From NCBI GenBank assembly GCA_029255685.2, contig CM055312.2:51556202-51620201 (forward strand): a DNA stretch of 64,000 bases, written 5' to 3'. This DNA comes from Silene conica. Lineage: Eukaryota > Streptophyta > Magnoliopsida > Caryophyllales > Caryophyllaceae. The notes under the pieces were generated by a model. That model worked only from the letters and a program-made list of their open reading frames with translations. It did not search any database and had not been told where the DNA came from. The translations under genes were made by a program, and so were the position numbers. Each line of letters opens with the position of its first letter. Position 1 is the first letter of the stretch. This document shows positions 22,861 through 33,750 of this stretch, one piece after another.

Positions 22861-24577
22861 AAGGCCACGAAATTTTTACATTTGTGTTTTTCATAAGGTT
22901 TGAAAATTGAAAATCGGGTTGTTTTTTTACGAGCACTCGATCGAGCCGTGCCTTCACTCGATCGAGTGCTTTGGCCGTGTGCCTTCTTTTTGTAAGAAAC
23001 CGATCTTGTTTTCGATTCTAATCTACATATTGTTGATTAATCGATATTTTTAGCAATATGTGAATCAATTGTTTTTATTTATTTTTGATTTACACTTTTT
23101 AAATCAAGGATAAAAATTTGTTTTGATTTTAAAAGTGCAGCGCTTACGTTTTAACCAGTCACTCGATCGAGCCATGCTGCACTCGATCGAGTGACACTGA
23201 TACTCGATCGAGTGCCCCTGTTGCTCGATCGAGTGTTCTTGTTTCTGGCAGTTGATTTTTGAAAATAACTTGTTTTATTTTCCCTTGGCCAATAGTAATA
23301 TACTATATACGGAAATAGTATATTAACTTTTGTGAAACGGTTCACTCTCGTATGATACATATTATTTTAAAACGGTTTAAGATAATGGATTATAAATTTA
23401 TTAAGATTAATGTGATTAAAACGGTATAATCACATAATTTTAATCTCGTAAGGTGGTTTGGTAAAATTTGTTAAACATAATAACGGTAATATGTCATGAA
23501 TGAATTTTGTTTTTAGTTGATGCATTTTGTTTATCGTCTTGTTGAATGCCTATGAATGCTTTCTATAACGTATTTAATTTTGAAAACGGTTGTAACTTAG
23601 TGTGGCCTTAGAAGATTGTGTAACCGTAATGATGGAACACGGTCTTGTTTGTAATTTTGAGATCTTGTATCTCGGTTTTGGTTTTTGCCATGTAATTACT
23701 TTTGTATTTAAATTAGAATTTAAATAGGCTTACTTTTGTAATTTAAATTAGTATTTTTGTGAAGACCAAAGACGAAGACCGGATGCTCACTCCCACTGCA
23801 AAGACCAAGATGGAACATCAAGACAAACTTCTAGGGTCCAACGGTGGATTCCAAGTTGTTTTTATGTTTATTTTGGTAGGATAGGCCACACTAGGACTTT
23901 TATTTACGTTTATCGCATTTATTTTATGCTTTCATCGATAATAGCTTGCATCATATTCCGCCTAAAAACCAAACCACCTATAACATGCCTGAAAACTGAC
24001 TCATGTAGAGGTTACGCGTTAGTTTTCTGTGACAATACAGATGTCACGTGTCACATGTAAAGCCATCACTTTATTTAATTCATTCACGCATATACTAGAT
24101 TTTAGTTCACTTAATATGAATAAATAAAAGTTGATGGGGTCTTCCTCGTATAACCAAAAATTGAGACTAGTCTTTATAAATCAGACTCCCATGAATCCCT
24201 TCTTCGTCGGTAGGCATAATATGACCCCTTCTACGTCGGGTAAGTGGGAACAGATGATTTATTTTATCTCAACATCATGGTCACTCGATACTATCTAGCG
24301 ACTGAGATGGACTAATAGATAGGATATACGGAAATCTATCGACCAAGAGTTCCAACAGTGGAATTAGCCAAACTGTGGGCTTATCAATATACGGAAATTG
24401 AGTCTTGGGATCGTTTATATAATTCTTGAGGGAGACCAATTATATAAATGCATGAGTCTACGAGTTTAAATTCAATTTTATATAGACTTAAATCACAACG
24501 ATGAGTTGCTTATATGGTTTTGTTTTTATCTTCTTTTCAGTGTAGAACACGATCAATCTAAAACTGTTATATAACAA
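22861..24577 (+). other. Untranslated leader of Copia-2
   Basis: About 1.7 kb lie between the primer site and the gag start, with no long plus-strand frame. It carries the phased palindromes and a set of short motifs repeated in the Copia-3 leader (for example GTATACGGAAATAGTATATTA). A run of ATACGGAAAT-type words recurs at 24320-24400. A leader this long is unusual but occurs in some plant copia groups. Confidence 0.75.
22934..23235 (+). repeat. Phased CTCGATCGAG palindromes in the Copia-2 leader
   Basis: The palindrome CACTCGATCGAGTG or a close variant starts at 22934 and 22955, and again at 23160, 23180, 23201 and 23222. Spacing within each cluster is 20-21 bp. First copies end in GAGCC rather than GAGTG, and the last begins TGCTC. 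The clusters lie in the untranslated leader between the primer-binding site and gag. Confidence 0.92.
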
Positions 24578-25627
24578 ATGGCTGGTGAAGACCCAATGCC
24601 AAGTGCCAAGCTAGCACGTGAATCCTGGCTAAAAGCCTTCATGGACTCCATGAATCAGTCTACTAGACTGAGGAATGATGGGTCAAACTTCTATGACTGG
24701 GAGGCAGCATTACGGAATGCTGTCATTGCTGACGGAAAGCTCAAGTACATGACTGAGCCAATTCCGGCACACCCAGGAACTGGAACTAGAGCTAACGAAG
24801 TTCGCGCTCATAGCGACTTCGTCATGGAAGCGGGTGCGATAAAGAACGTACTCATCTATGCAATGGAATCCAATTTGCAAAGACGCTTCATCTCCCATGG
24901 TGCAAACAAGATTTTCACCACGCTCACTAACGAGTTCTCGAAAGCTCCGAGAATCGTTTCTTATGAGCATACATGTCGCTTCTTTGAAGCGAAACTCCAG
25001 AAGGGCCAAGCTGTTAGCCCACATATTCTTAACATGATTGAGAATATCGAGAAACTGGGGGCCCTAAAATGCAAGATCAGTGAGAACATAATCGTTGATC
25101 GAATGCTTCATTCGCTTCATGATGGGTTCACCCTCTTTAGGGCCAACTATTACATGAACGACATGAAGAAGACTCCTCATGAGCTCCACTCCCTTCTCGT
25201 ACAGACCGAGAAGGATCTGAAATTAAATGGGAGCGTGAAGCAGGATGTTCTTATGATCTCCAGTAAGGGTAAGGGTAAGGGGAAAGATAAAGCTCAGGGC
25301 GACCTAGCGGTAGGTAAGCCCAAGTTCAAGAAGTCAGGATTCACTAAGAGTGGGCCCGGTGAGTCGAGCAACTCACAGGGCAAGACAAAGAGTAAGGATA
25401 CTAGCATGGAATGCCACCATTGCCACAAGACTGGGCATTGGAGGCGCACGTGCCCCGTGTATCGTGAGGACATTAAGGCAGGCCGTGTTACTCCTGTTGG
25501 TCTGTCTTCTACTTCTTCTTTTATTCACATGATTGAGATTAACCATGCAAGTTACGGAACTTGGGTACTAGATACTGGTTGTGGTTCTCATCTATGTAAT
25601 CATGTACAGGGCCTCCGAAACCAATAA
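24578..25627 (+). pseudogene. Copia-2 gag and start of protease
   Basis: The frame opens MAGEDPMPSAKLARESW and contains the gag helical region (LRNDGSNFYDWEAALRNAV, RRFISHGANKIFTTLTNEF, MLHSLHDGF). A basic linker follows, then a CCHC zinc knuckle CHHCHKTGHWRRTC, and then the protease opening TWVLDTGCGSHLCN. Gag forms the particle and binds the RNA. It is part of an element that is broken overall. Confidence 0.88.
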
Positions 25628-26449
25628 CCCCTCATCAAGGGTGAGGTTGACCTGCGTGTCGGGAATGGAGCACGAGTTACTGTAGTCTCGAGGGGAACAT
25701 ACGTGATCCAGCTTCCAAGTGGATTCGAGTTATCTTTGTATAACTGTTATTATGTTCCTAGTTTATCGAAAAACATTATTTCTGTTTCTGCACTTGACAA
25801 ACTCGGATTTTCATTTGTAATAGAGAATAATAGTTGTATTTTCTCGTTACACAATATGATTTATGGCAAGGCAGTTTCCATGAATGGAATTTATGTTTTA
25901 GATCAAACCACCGAAATATTACATGTGAATAACAAGAGATTAAAGGTAGGTGACAAGGATCAAACTTACCTATGGCATTGCCTTATGGGACATATAAATG
26001 AGAAACGCGTAAAACAGCTCATACAGAATGGAGCTATCTCGGCCTTTGATTTCGAATCATATGGCACGTGTGAATCATGTCTCATTGGTAAGATGACTCG
26101 TAATTCCTTCAAAGGTGTTGGAATGCGCGCTGCCGACCTATTAGGACTCATACATACGGATGTATGTGGCCCTATGTCGATCAACGCACGAGAAGGCTAT
26201 AGGTATTTCATCACTTTCACGGATGATTTGAGTAGATATGGCTATGTCTATTTAATGAAACATAAAAGTGAGTACTTTGACAAGTTCAAAGAATACCATA
26301 ATCGGGTACAGAACCAACTGGGAAGAAAGATTAAAGCACTTCGATCTGATCGTGGTGGCGAGTATGTTTCTCACGAGTTTGATCAACATCTTAAAGACTG
26401 TGGCATCGTTCTACAGTTGACTCAACCTGGAACACCATAATTAAATGGT
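25628..26449 (+). pseudogene. Copia-2 protease end and integrase start
   Basis: It continues with the protease segment (GFELSLYNCYYVPSLSKNI), the GAG-pre-integrase block (LWHCLMGHINEKRVKQLI and CESCLIGKMTR) and the integrase core (LIHTDVCGPMSINAREGYRY, RSDRGGEYVSHEFDQ). The zinc-binding H2C2 pattern is recognisable. Confidence 0.88.
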
Positions 26450-28096
26450 GTGTCCGAACGGAGAAATCGAACTTTACTTGATATGGTTCGATCCATGATG
26501 AGTCACACCGTACTGCCTGATTCATTGTGGGGTTATGCTCTTTTGTCAGCCGCTCTAATACGTACCCGAAGTCCGTCTAAGGCTGTTGACAAGACTCCAT
26601 ACGAGTTATGGAAGGGAACGGTCCCCAACTTGTCCTTTATTCGGGTTTGGGGCTGCGAGGCTTATGTCAAGTGGAGACACGTGGATAAGCTCGGCCCGCA
26701 ATCGGTCAAGACATACTTTATAGGCTATCCAAAAGGAACTTTTGGTCATTACTTCTACTCGCCAACCGAACAACGTGATTTTGTTGCGGCTAGTGCGACG
26801 TTCTTAGAGAAAGAATTTCTCGAGAACAAGTCAGGTAATAGAACCTTCGATCTATCGGAGATTCAAGAACCAACTACCGAGCAACCATTGGAGGAAACAG
26901 TTCCTTCAACCTCGGCTGCGGTAGATATTCCTGAGGAACCTAGGAGGTCAGGAAGAGTCTCTATTCCTCCGGACATATACATTGGTATGGTCGAGGAACA
27001 TGACATAGATGACGTCTTACTCCTAGAGGGTAATGAACCCACAACCTATAAAGGTGCCATGACTAGTTCCGACTCAAAGCTATGGCTAGATGCCATGCAA
27101 TCCGAGATGGACTCCGTGTATGAGAACAACGTGTGGGATCTTGTGGACCTACCTGCAAAGGTACGCCCCCTTCAATGCAAATGGCTTTACAAAATAAAGC
27201 ATGCAGTGGAAGGACAACAAGACATCCACAAGGAAAGACTAGTTGCTAAAGGTTTCACCCAAGTGCCAGGCTTGCACTACGATGAGATTTTTGCACCTGT
27301 AGTCATGATGCTTTCCATTCGGATTATCTTAGCGATCGCCGCATTTCACGATTATGAAATCTGGCAAATGGACGTTAAAACTGCCTTCTTAAACGGTTAT
27401 TTGGAGGAAGAGTTGTACATGGTACAACCCGAGGGTTTCATTGATCCAGAACATCCTAAGAAGGTTTGCAAGCTTAAGCGGTCCATCTATGGCCTTAAGC
27501 AAGCATCACGGAGTTGGAATCATCGCTTCGACCACGTGATAAAAGAGAATGGTTTCATTCGATCAGTCGAGGAACCATGTCTCTTTATCAAGTCGAGTGG
27601 GAGCAAGATTGTCTTCCAAGTACTGTATGTCGATGACATACTCTTGATTGGGAATGACATACCTCTCCTTTCTTCGGTAAAAGCATGGTTGAAAAACCAT
27701 TTCCAGATGAAAGATCTGGGAAAGGCACAAAGAATTTTGGGCATCCGTATCTACAGGGATAGATCACGACGGATGTTGTCTCTCAGTCAGGAGTCTTACA
27801 TAGATAAGATTCTAGAGAGATTCAGCATGACGAACTCCAAGAAAGGGTTCCTTCCTATGGCTACTGGGATTCACTTGAGCAAGTCTCAAAAAGCTAAGAC
27901 ATTGGAAGAGAAAGAGCGCATGAGTCGGATTCCTTATGCTTCGGCAGTAGGTTCAATCATGTATGCCATGATATGCACACGTCCAGACGTTGCATATGCA
28001 TTGAGTATGACAAGCCGATTACAAGCTCATCCAGGTGAACAACACTGGATGGTCGTGAAAAACATTCTTAAGTACCTACGGAGGACTAAAGATTGA
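26450..28096 (+). pseudogene. Copia-2 integrase end, RT and start of RNase H
   Basis: The 548-codon open stretch runs from the ERRNRTLLDMVRSMMS integrase block through the linker into RT (KERLVAKGFTQ, MDVKTAFLNG, KRSIYGLKQASRSW, QVLYVDDILLIGND, AQRILGIRIYRDRS) and into the RNase H lead-in (YAMICTRPDVAYALS, VKNILKYLRRTKD). It is well conserved and belongs to the same group as Copia-1. Confidence 0.9.
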
Positions 28097-28615
28097 GGAT
28101 TGACTTACGGAGGCGACTCGACGCTCTGCGCCACCGGTTACGCAGATGCTAGCTTCTTAACGGATCGAGATGACTCGAAAATTCAGTCTGGATTCGTTTT
28201 TACTCTTAATGGCGCTGTTGCCAACTAGAAAAGTTCTAAACAATGTGATACAGCAGATTCTACAACTGACTCCGAGTACTATGCCGCTTCGGAAGCAGCT
28301 AAGGAAGCAATATGGATGCGTCAATTCTTACAAGGACTATCAGTAGTGCCTAGTTTGAATGACCCGATCACCGTTTATTGTGACAATAAAGGTGCCATCT
28401 TCCAAGCTAAGGAGCATAAGTCTAGCAACAAAGCTAGACATGTACAACGGAAAGCTCATCTAATCAGAGATTACGTGGAGCAAAAGGAGACGATATTTAT
28501 TGATAAGATCGCTACGGATGACAACATAGCTGAACCTCTCACAAAAGCATTACCACGTGATAAGCATAAAGGGCACATTAATTCCATGGGAATTAGATGT
28601 GTTCCTAAGTTGTAG
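28097..28615 (+). pseudogene. Copia-2 RNase H end
   Basis: It contains GYADASF, DSTTDSEYYAASEAAKEAIW, VYCDNKGAIFQAKE, the SSNKARHVQRKAHLIRDYVE block and the terminal EPLTKALPRDKHKGHI. The coding region stops at TAG near 28615. It is part of a broken copy. Confidence 0.85.
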
Positions 28616-29405
28616 TACTCTTTTATGAATTGATGTTATGATTCATTTTCTTTTGTACTCTATTACAACCTCATTGTTATGATATTTATGTTTTGTTTTT
28701 TATGTGGAATTGTACGCCAATTTTGAACACCACAAAGTGAACTGATCAACATTACATCGTTTTGGTCCTTGATTACCCACTTGAGCTGATAACTCAGGTA
28801 ATCATTTTGTGACGTTGGTTGATGGTGGGTTCAACGAGCCATTAGTCAAACAGTTAACTGACCAATCACAAAGGCGAGTTATACGGTTATCTCGTAGGAC
28901 ACCCCGTGACAACGTTATGGAGTCCTAAATGTTTTATAACATTGGGTGCCAGGTCGTGGATAGGACCTCCATAGTGTTCCTTAGAGTCGAGTCTTTTGAC
29001 TTTCAACTGTCTCTTGAGATTAAGGCAGATTTTGGGTAACTTTGGTTTCTTTACCACGGTCTTCCGTAACAGGGGCCAAGAGGATTTTTTCTGGGTTATT
29101 TCATGCTGCGCTTACATCTGCAGGATTCGAGTTGAGGGAAATATCCAAACCCTTATCAGGATTTTATCATTTCTCAGGGCTACTCGAGGAGTAGTAACTG
29201 AAATGCATGGCCATGCTCGAATACAGATTCGTTTTATCAGTTAAGTTACTCTTTAGTCGGGGAAACCACTCTTGATACAGATCGCTTGTGAGATACGACC
29301 TTTTCGAATACGGATTTGCAAATTATCTTACATTGAGTGGGAGGAATTTTAAAAGGATATGAGAATCGGTTATCGCACCTACACTTGTACGGACAAGTGG
29401 GAGTT
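28616..29405 (+). other. Untranslated 3' region of Copia-2
   Basis: No frame is evident. It carries the conserved words also seen in Copia-1: TTGAGCTGATAACTCAGGTA, the palindrome CTACTCGAGGAGTAG near 29180, CATGGCCATGCTCGAATA and the polypurine tract ACGGACAAGTGGGAG before the LTR. Confidence 0.75.
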
Positions 29406-31747
29406 TGTTGGAGCTTGTGTCCTCCACATGTAGTGCGATAACGTCATTCGACATACCCTTGTACGGACAAGTGGGAGATTTTTGGGGCTGGTGTCCCTGA
29501 AAGTTAGTACAATGACTTATTAAATCTCTTAAAGAATCACAAGAGCATACTTTAGCATTATTATCAGTTGATCCACGTTTATCAATAACGGTTGGCTTGC
29601 TAGATAAGTTTGACGTTATTGTCATAAGGATGGCGGTGATCAACTAGACCTTATACGTCACACCTATAGGACATGTTTGAGAGATGTGAAGGTATGAAAA
29701 TACAGTCACATTTATGCCGGATACGACTAAACAGTTAGTCAGAGGTATTGAGTAGTAAATTAGTCAATAAGATGTTGAGATTATTATTTAATACGGATTA
29801 AATAATTTTAGCTAATACGGATTACATGATTAATTCGTAAATTAAATATAAACGGTTATATTTAATTAAATATTGAATTCGCGTATTAAAATAAACAGTT
29901 ATATTTATTCAGCTAATTATACAATATCGTAGTTTTCTTATCAGACCATTATTAATGTATCGACTGCACATTGTGACAAATGCATTAATATCTGATAACA
30001 TGTATACGATTTATAATAAATACCCGCGAATTATATTTTTAGCAAAACGGGTCGAATCACGTATTAGAATAAGGTAAGAGTGGAAAGCCCACTCTCACCT
30101 TAACCCTAGTTCGGCCGACCGAAGTAATACAAAAGGAGAAGACTTCTTCTTTTGTCAGGTTACTCATTCTTATGATAATTACATCTCAAGTAAAAATTAG
30201 GGTTTTGAGAGTATTCTTCTGTTGGGAAATGTGTCCTCAACAATAGTGCGATCACGTAATTAAATCTCATGACGAGAATGCGCAAGGGATGATACGATTT
30301 ATATTAGTCAACTGACCAACATTAATCGGTAATGATTGGCTAGCTAGAGTTTGACATTACTGTCGTCTGATGGTGGTGGTCAGTTGATCCCTTTAGGTCA
30401 GACCTTTAGGACAATTCCCTTAATTGATAAAGTGATCAAATATATATTGATACGATTTGATCATATTTCTTAAACTCGTATATCGAGAAATTAGAGGTTA
30501 AATCTTATTGTAAGATTTATGTTTATAATTGAAACGTGTCAATTACTAAACATTGAACGATATTTTAAAATATCGAAATTAGAATGAATCGGGTTAAAAT
30601 TAATACAAAGGTTGTAGATCGTATTGACGATTATTGTAAATGACCATTTTATATTGGTAATTACGAATTACTTGTCAACTTGATAAATGTGATTTATAGA
30701 TAATATTTATTTGATAAATATGTATATTTAAATTAAAACAATTGTATTTTTACAATGTGACATATTGTATGTCACATGACATACAATTATAAGATTGACA
30801 AAATATAAAATTAAGTCCATATTATGACTTATGTTGGACGGTTTGGGTGAGTTGTTAAGGAGTGTTTATGCTTCTTAAATAACACTCTTTAAATGTTCAT
30901 CATTAGGGTGCTCTTGTAAATAGGACCTAGAGCCACCCTAAGAACATAGAAAAGAGGAAATGTTCCCTCTTGCTTCTCCCCATACCCGGCCACCCAAGAA
31001 CCAAGACAACCCCTTTAAATCTTGTGTGTGAGCTCACAAGATGAGTTAGTTCTAATTTTGCATAATTTTCTAAGTGTAAGAAAATCAAATAAAATCCTCT
31101 ATAATTATTATTGTGATAATAATAAGAATACTAATAATAATAAGTTATAATATTAGTATAGAAATTCTAATTAAAGAGATTAGAATCATTTTTAGGAAAA
31201 ACCGACTTTTGTACTAGCATAATCAAAGTTTCGGTTCAATCAAGGGTTGTCTTGGTGCATCAAAAAGGAGGTGTTCTTGTTGAACATTTGGAGGATCATC
31301 ATTGCTATATTTTGGACCGTGTGTAAGGGTTCGAAATCTCCACTATTTCCGCATTATTTTAGCATGCATAAGATCTATATAATGAGATAATTAAAATGTT
31401 AATTATAAGATTATGTTAGTATGACTAAAATATTAGATTATGAGATAAGGAAACCTAACATCTTCTCCCATAACCCAGATCTCACATCTAAACTCAAAAA
31501 GGACTCTCCCTATATTGCAAGGCAATCGGAGAGGATTTCTAGCTTACGCGGTATCGTCTCAAATTAAGTCTTCGGTGCAAGTTATAGGAGGGAATTTGCT
31601 TTAATTCCTGTTCTTAGGCCAATTCGCGCAAGGACCCAAGGTTGTAACTCTTTTCATGTTTTTATTATCTTATGTCAATAATCACAATTGTAAGTTTCGT
31701 TATAATCCTTCACGTTTTAGGGCGAATTCATGTTAATATTCCGCACA
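29406..31747 (+). repeat. 3' LTR of Copia-2, interrupted by a solo LTR
   Basis: The sequence matches the 5' LTR, including the duplicated polypurine tract/U3 start near 29461-29481. The homology stops at 30219 and resumes at 31461, on either side of the solo LTR. Confidence 0.88.
30220..31460 (+). mobile_element. Solo LTR of the 6005-9477 family
   Basis: It begins TGTTGGGAAATGTGTCCTC and ends GGAAACCTAACA, with the target duplication TCTTC at 30215-30219 and 31461-31465. It is 1241 bp long and non-coding. It is homologous to the LTR at 8220-9477 but in the opposite orientation and clearly diverged. It is the innermost insertion of a four-level nest. Confidence 0.9.
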
Positions 31748-32407
31748 CACATAGGCAATTATCCAGGGGAATGGGATTTAACTAATTTAATTGAGCAAAA
31801 TTATTATTTAAGATCATATGTCCGGTCGGTTTTCATATAATCTTTAGATATAAACCTAACATGCGGTTGCTATAATTAGGTCAGTCTATTCAATTGTTGT
31901 GGCCTATCTTAGTCTTAATCTACGGTCGGATTTAAAACTAATTTGTGAGACTAATTAACTAATCCTGACCATTAATTAATTAATAAAATTTAAGACAACA
32001 ATAGAACAATAATAATAAGCAGTTTAACAATTAAACTTCATTAAAGTTTGATTCCCCCTTCTAATCACCTAGATCCCTTTTCACCCTAGACAAATAAATT
32101 AGTTACGCATGGTTTGGGATCTAACTACAACAATATTGATTGAAAACATAATTAATAAAGCAATAAACTAAACGAGAATAATTGAAGAACAATAGAGTAG
32201 AGATTTTGATTAAATACCGTAAATAGGAGAACAAGACCCGTAGGCAATTGCTAAATAATAATCTAGAGAGATATTAGTAATAATTAGGGTTTTAGAGTAA
32301 TAAAAGCGTATCTAACAATAGGCTACGAAGCCTTTATTTATAGTAAACTACTCAACAATTTATGGAAACACCTGCTAAATAACTTATGGAACCCGGACAG
32401 AAAAAGG

Positions 32408-32463
32408 CACTCGACCGAGCATCCAATGCACTCGATCGAGTGTTGGTGGCACTCGCTCGAGTG
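32408..32463. repeat. Three phased CTCGATCGAG palindromes in the solo LTR
   Basis: CACTCGACCGAG (32408), CACTCGATCGAGTG (32429) and CACTCGCTCGAGTG (32450) are spaced exactly 21 bp. The motif is the one seen in the leaders of Copia-2 and Copia-3, although this LTR has different ends and no other resemblance. Confidence 0.92.
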
Positions 32464-32745
32464 CTCCACCTTGTCAACACAATTCCTTGTTTCGCTAATT
32501 TCTTTTGGCAATCTTCCTCGATTCTTGCTTAACTTCCTCATTCTTCGCCTTGCCGGCTCCGCGGTACTCATGTAATCTTCTTTAAACCTCTGGAATGCAT
32601 CCATCTGCATCAAAAACACCAAAAATGCGGGAGTATCGACATTTATGATAAAACGGCATATATGACATGGATTAGCGCACAAAACCGTAACAAAAGTATA
32701 CAAAGGGAGGCATAAAGATGTATATAATTATGACTCATCAACAGA

Positions 32746-33750
32746 GAAGGGGCTTGCATTCATATTCAACTTGCACTTCTATAACCTTGCCATACTCATC
32801 TTTGAATTTGACAGTAGAAGGGAAATTTTGCCCTACTTTTAACTCTATCATTGTTCTAGCAAAGCAAAGTCTGGTTTTAAGTTCAGTTGCCTGATCCGAT
32901 TTGATGTAATTACCCATCATTCCAGCAATGACAGGAATGCATTTTCCCCAAAATTTTAGAGGGAGTCCATGGAACCTAATCCATGCTGGAACAATTTTGA
33001 CATCATCCTTCAATAAGTCAATATTCTCTTGCCATTCATTCACTATCAAGGGCTTGTTATCAAACATATGATAACTTGATTTCAGAACTGTTTCCTTGTC
33101 CTGCATCTCTTTAAATCTAACCATAAAAATACCATTTGAAGGAATGATACCTTATCAATGCCAATGCTTGCCCCATACCCGATGCACATATCCATTTAAC
33201 ACTTCCCGGGGGGGTTAGCCCCCAGGACAAAGCAATATATTGCTTGACTCCATTAATCTATTTCTTCTTTTGTATCATCAGCAGTAAATTGGAAGAGGAC
33301 TTCCTCCTTTGTTACAATGTCCGGGGTTGGATCTTTTGCCCTACCATCAACACCTACACTCTTTTTCTTTTTTCGTACAGTTACCAACTCAAAATTATCC
33401 TCAGGGTTCTCCTCATCAGCAAATGCTAATCCTGGTATAGGGTTCACTTCATACATTGGTTTTGTACGTAAAACATCCTCTTCCCCTGGCCCCTGCTTGT
33501 TCCCATTGCCACTACTGCTTTTGGTGCCTTGTTTTTGAAAATTAGTATTGTTTTTATTGTGAGATTTTGGTGAGGAAGATGATGCGGGAGCATCCTCCTA
33601 TGAACTACTCCTTAACCGAAATACAAGGACACTAAACTACGGGTTCGAATTTGGGTCAAATACAGTGTTCAAGATAGCATTGAATGAATTAGCCAGAAGT
33701 CCGTCTATGGAGGCTTGGGGACGTGTGACTACACGGCTCAAATTAATAGT
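32746..33750 (-). pseudogene. LINE ORF1, N-terminal and DUF4283-like part
   Basis: From about 33750 the frame reads SRVVTRPQASIDGLLANSFN, then a Ser/Asn-rich linker (SSSSPKSHNKNNTNF), VNPIPGLAFADEENPEDNFE and VRKKKKSVGV. After frame changes it continues with KETVLKSSYHMFDNKPLIVN and VKIVPAWIRFHGLPLKFWG, the DUF4283-like block of plant L1 ORF1, down to YECKPLLC at the LTR insertion point. ORF1 proteins coat LINE RNA. Stops and at least one frame change show decay. Confidence 0.75.

Larger units (their letters stand above)
21750..31747 (+). mobile_element. Copia-2: nearly full-length Ty1/copia element
   Basis: It has target duplication CACAT (21745-21749, 31748-31752), 5' LTR 21750-22845, primer-binding site 22848, a 1.7-kb untranslated leader, gag-pol 24578-28615, an untranslated 3' region and 3' LTR 29406-31747, which hosts a solo LTR. 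Gag with a CCHC knuckle, protease, integrase, RT and RNase H are all recognisable. The lineage resembles the Tork/Angela/Ikeros side of Ty1/copia; I could not settle which. The LTRs differ by roughly 2-3% by eye, suggesting about one million years. It is broken by only a few breaks. Confidence 0.9.
21505..32740 (-). mobile_element. Solo LTR inserted in the LINE (about 1.23 kb without its own insertion)
   Basis: On the minus strand it starts TGATGAGTCATAATTATAT and ends GACTTTACCCTTATCA. The target duplication ACAGA is at 21500-21504 and 32741-32745. Copia-2 interrupts it between 21749 and 31748. It has no coding content. Near 32408-32463 it carries three CACTCGATCGAGTG-type palindromes spaced 21 bp, the same motif found in the leaders of Copia-2 and Copia-3. 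The family was not identified; the form is that of a solo LTR left by recombination. Confidence 0.85.
17722..33750 (-). mobile_element. L1-type LINE, split by nested LTR elements
   Basis: A minus-strand LINE ends at low coordinates in a poly(A) (poly-T at 17722-17732). Its ORF2 (APE endonuclease, RT, zf-RVT) covers 21216 to about 17850. ORF1 is at about 33750-32746 and resumes at 21499-21217, separated by the solo LTR that begins at 21505 and ends at 32740, with ACAGA duplicated on both sides. The 5' end is not defined and no LINE target duplication was found. The open frame fades out near 33750. Multiple stops in both ORFs show it is dead. Confidence 0.85.
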
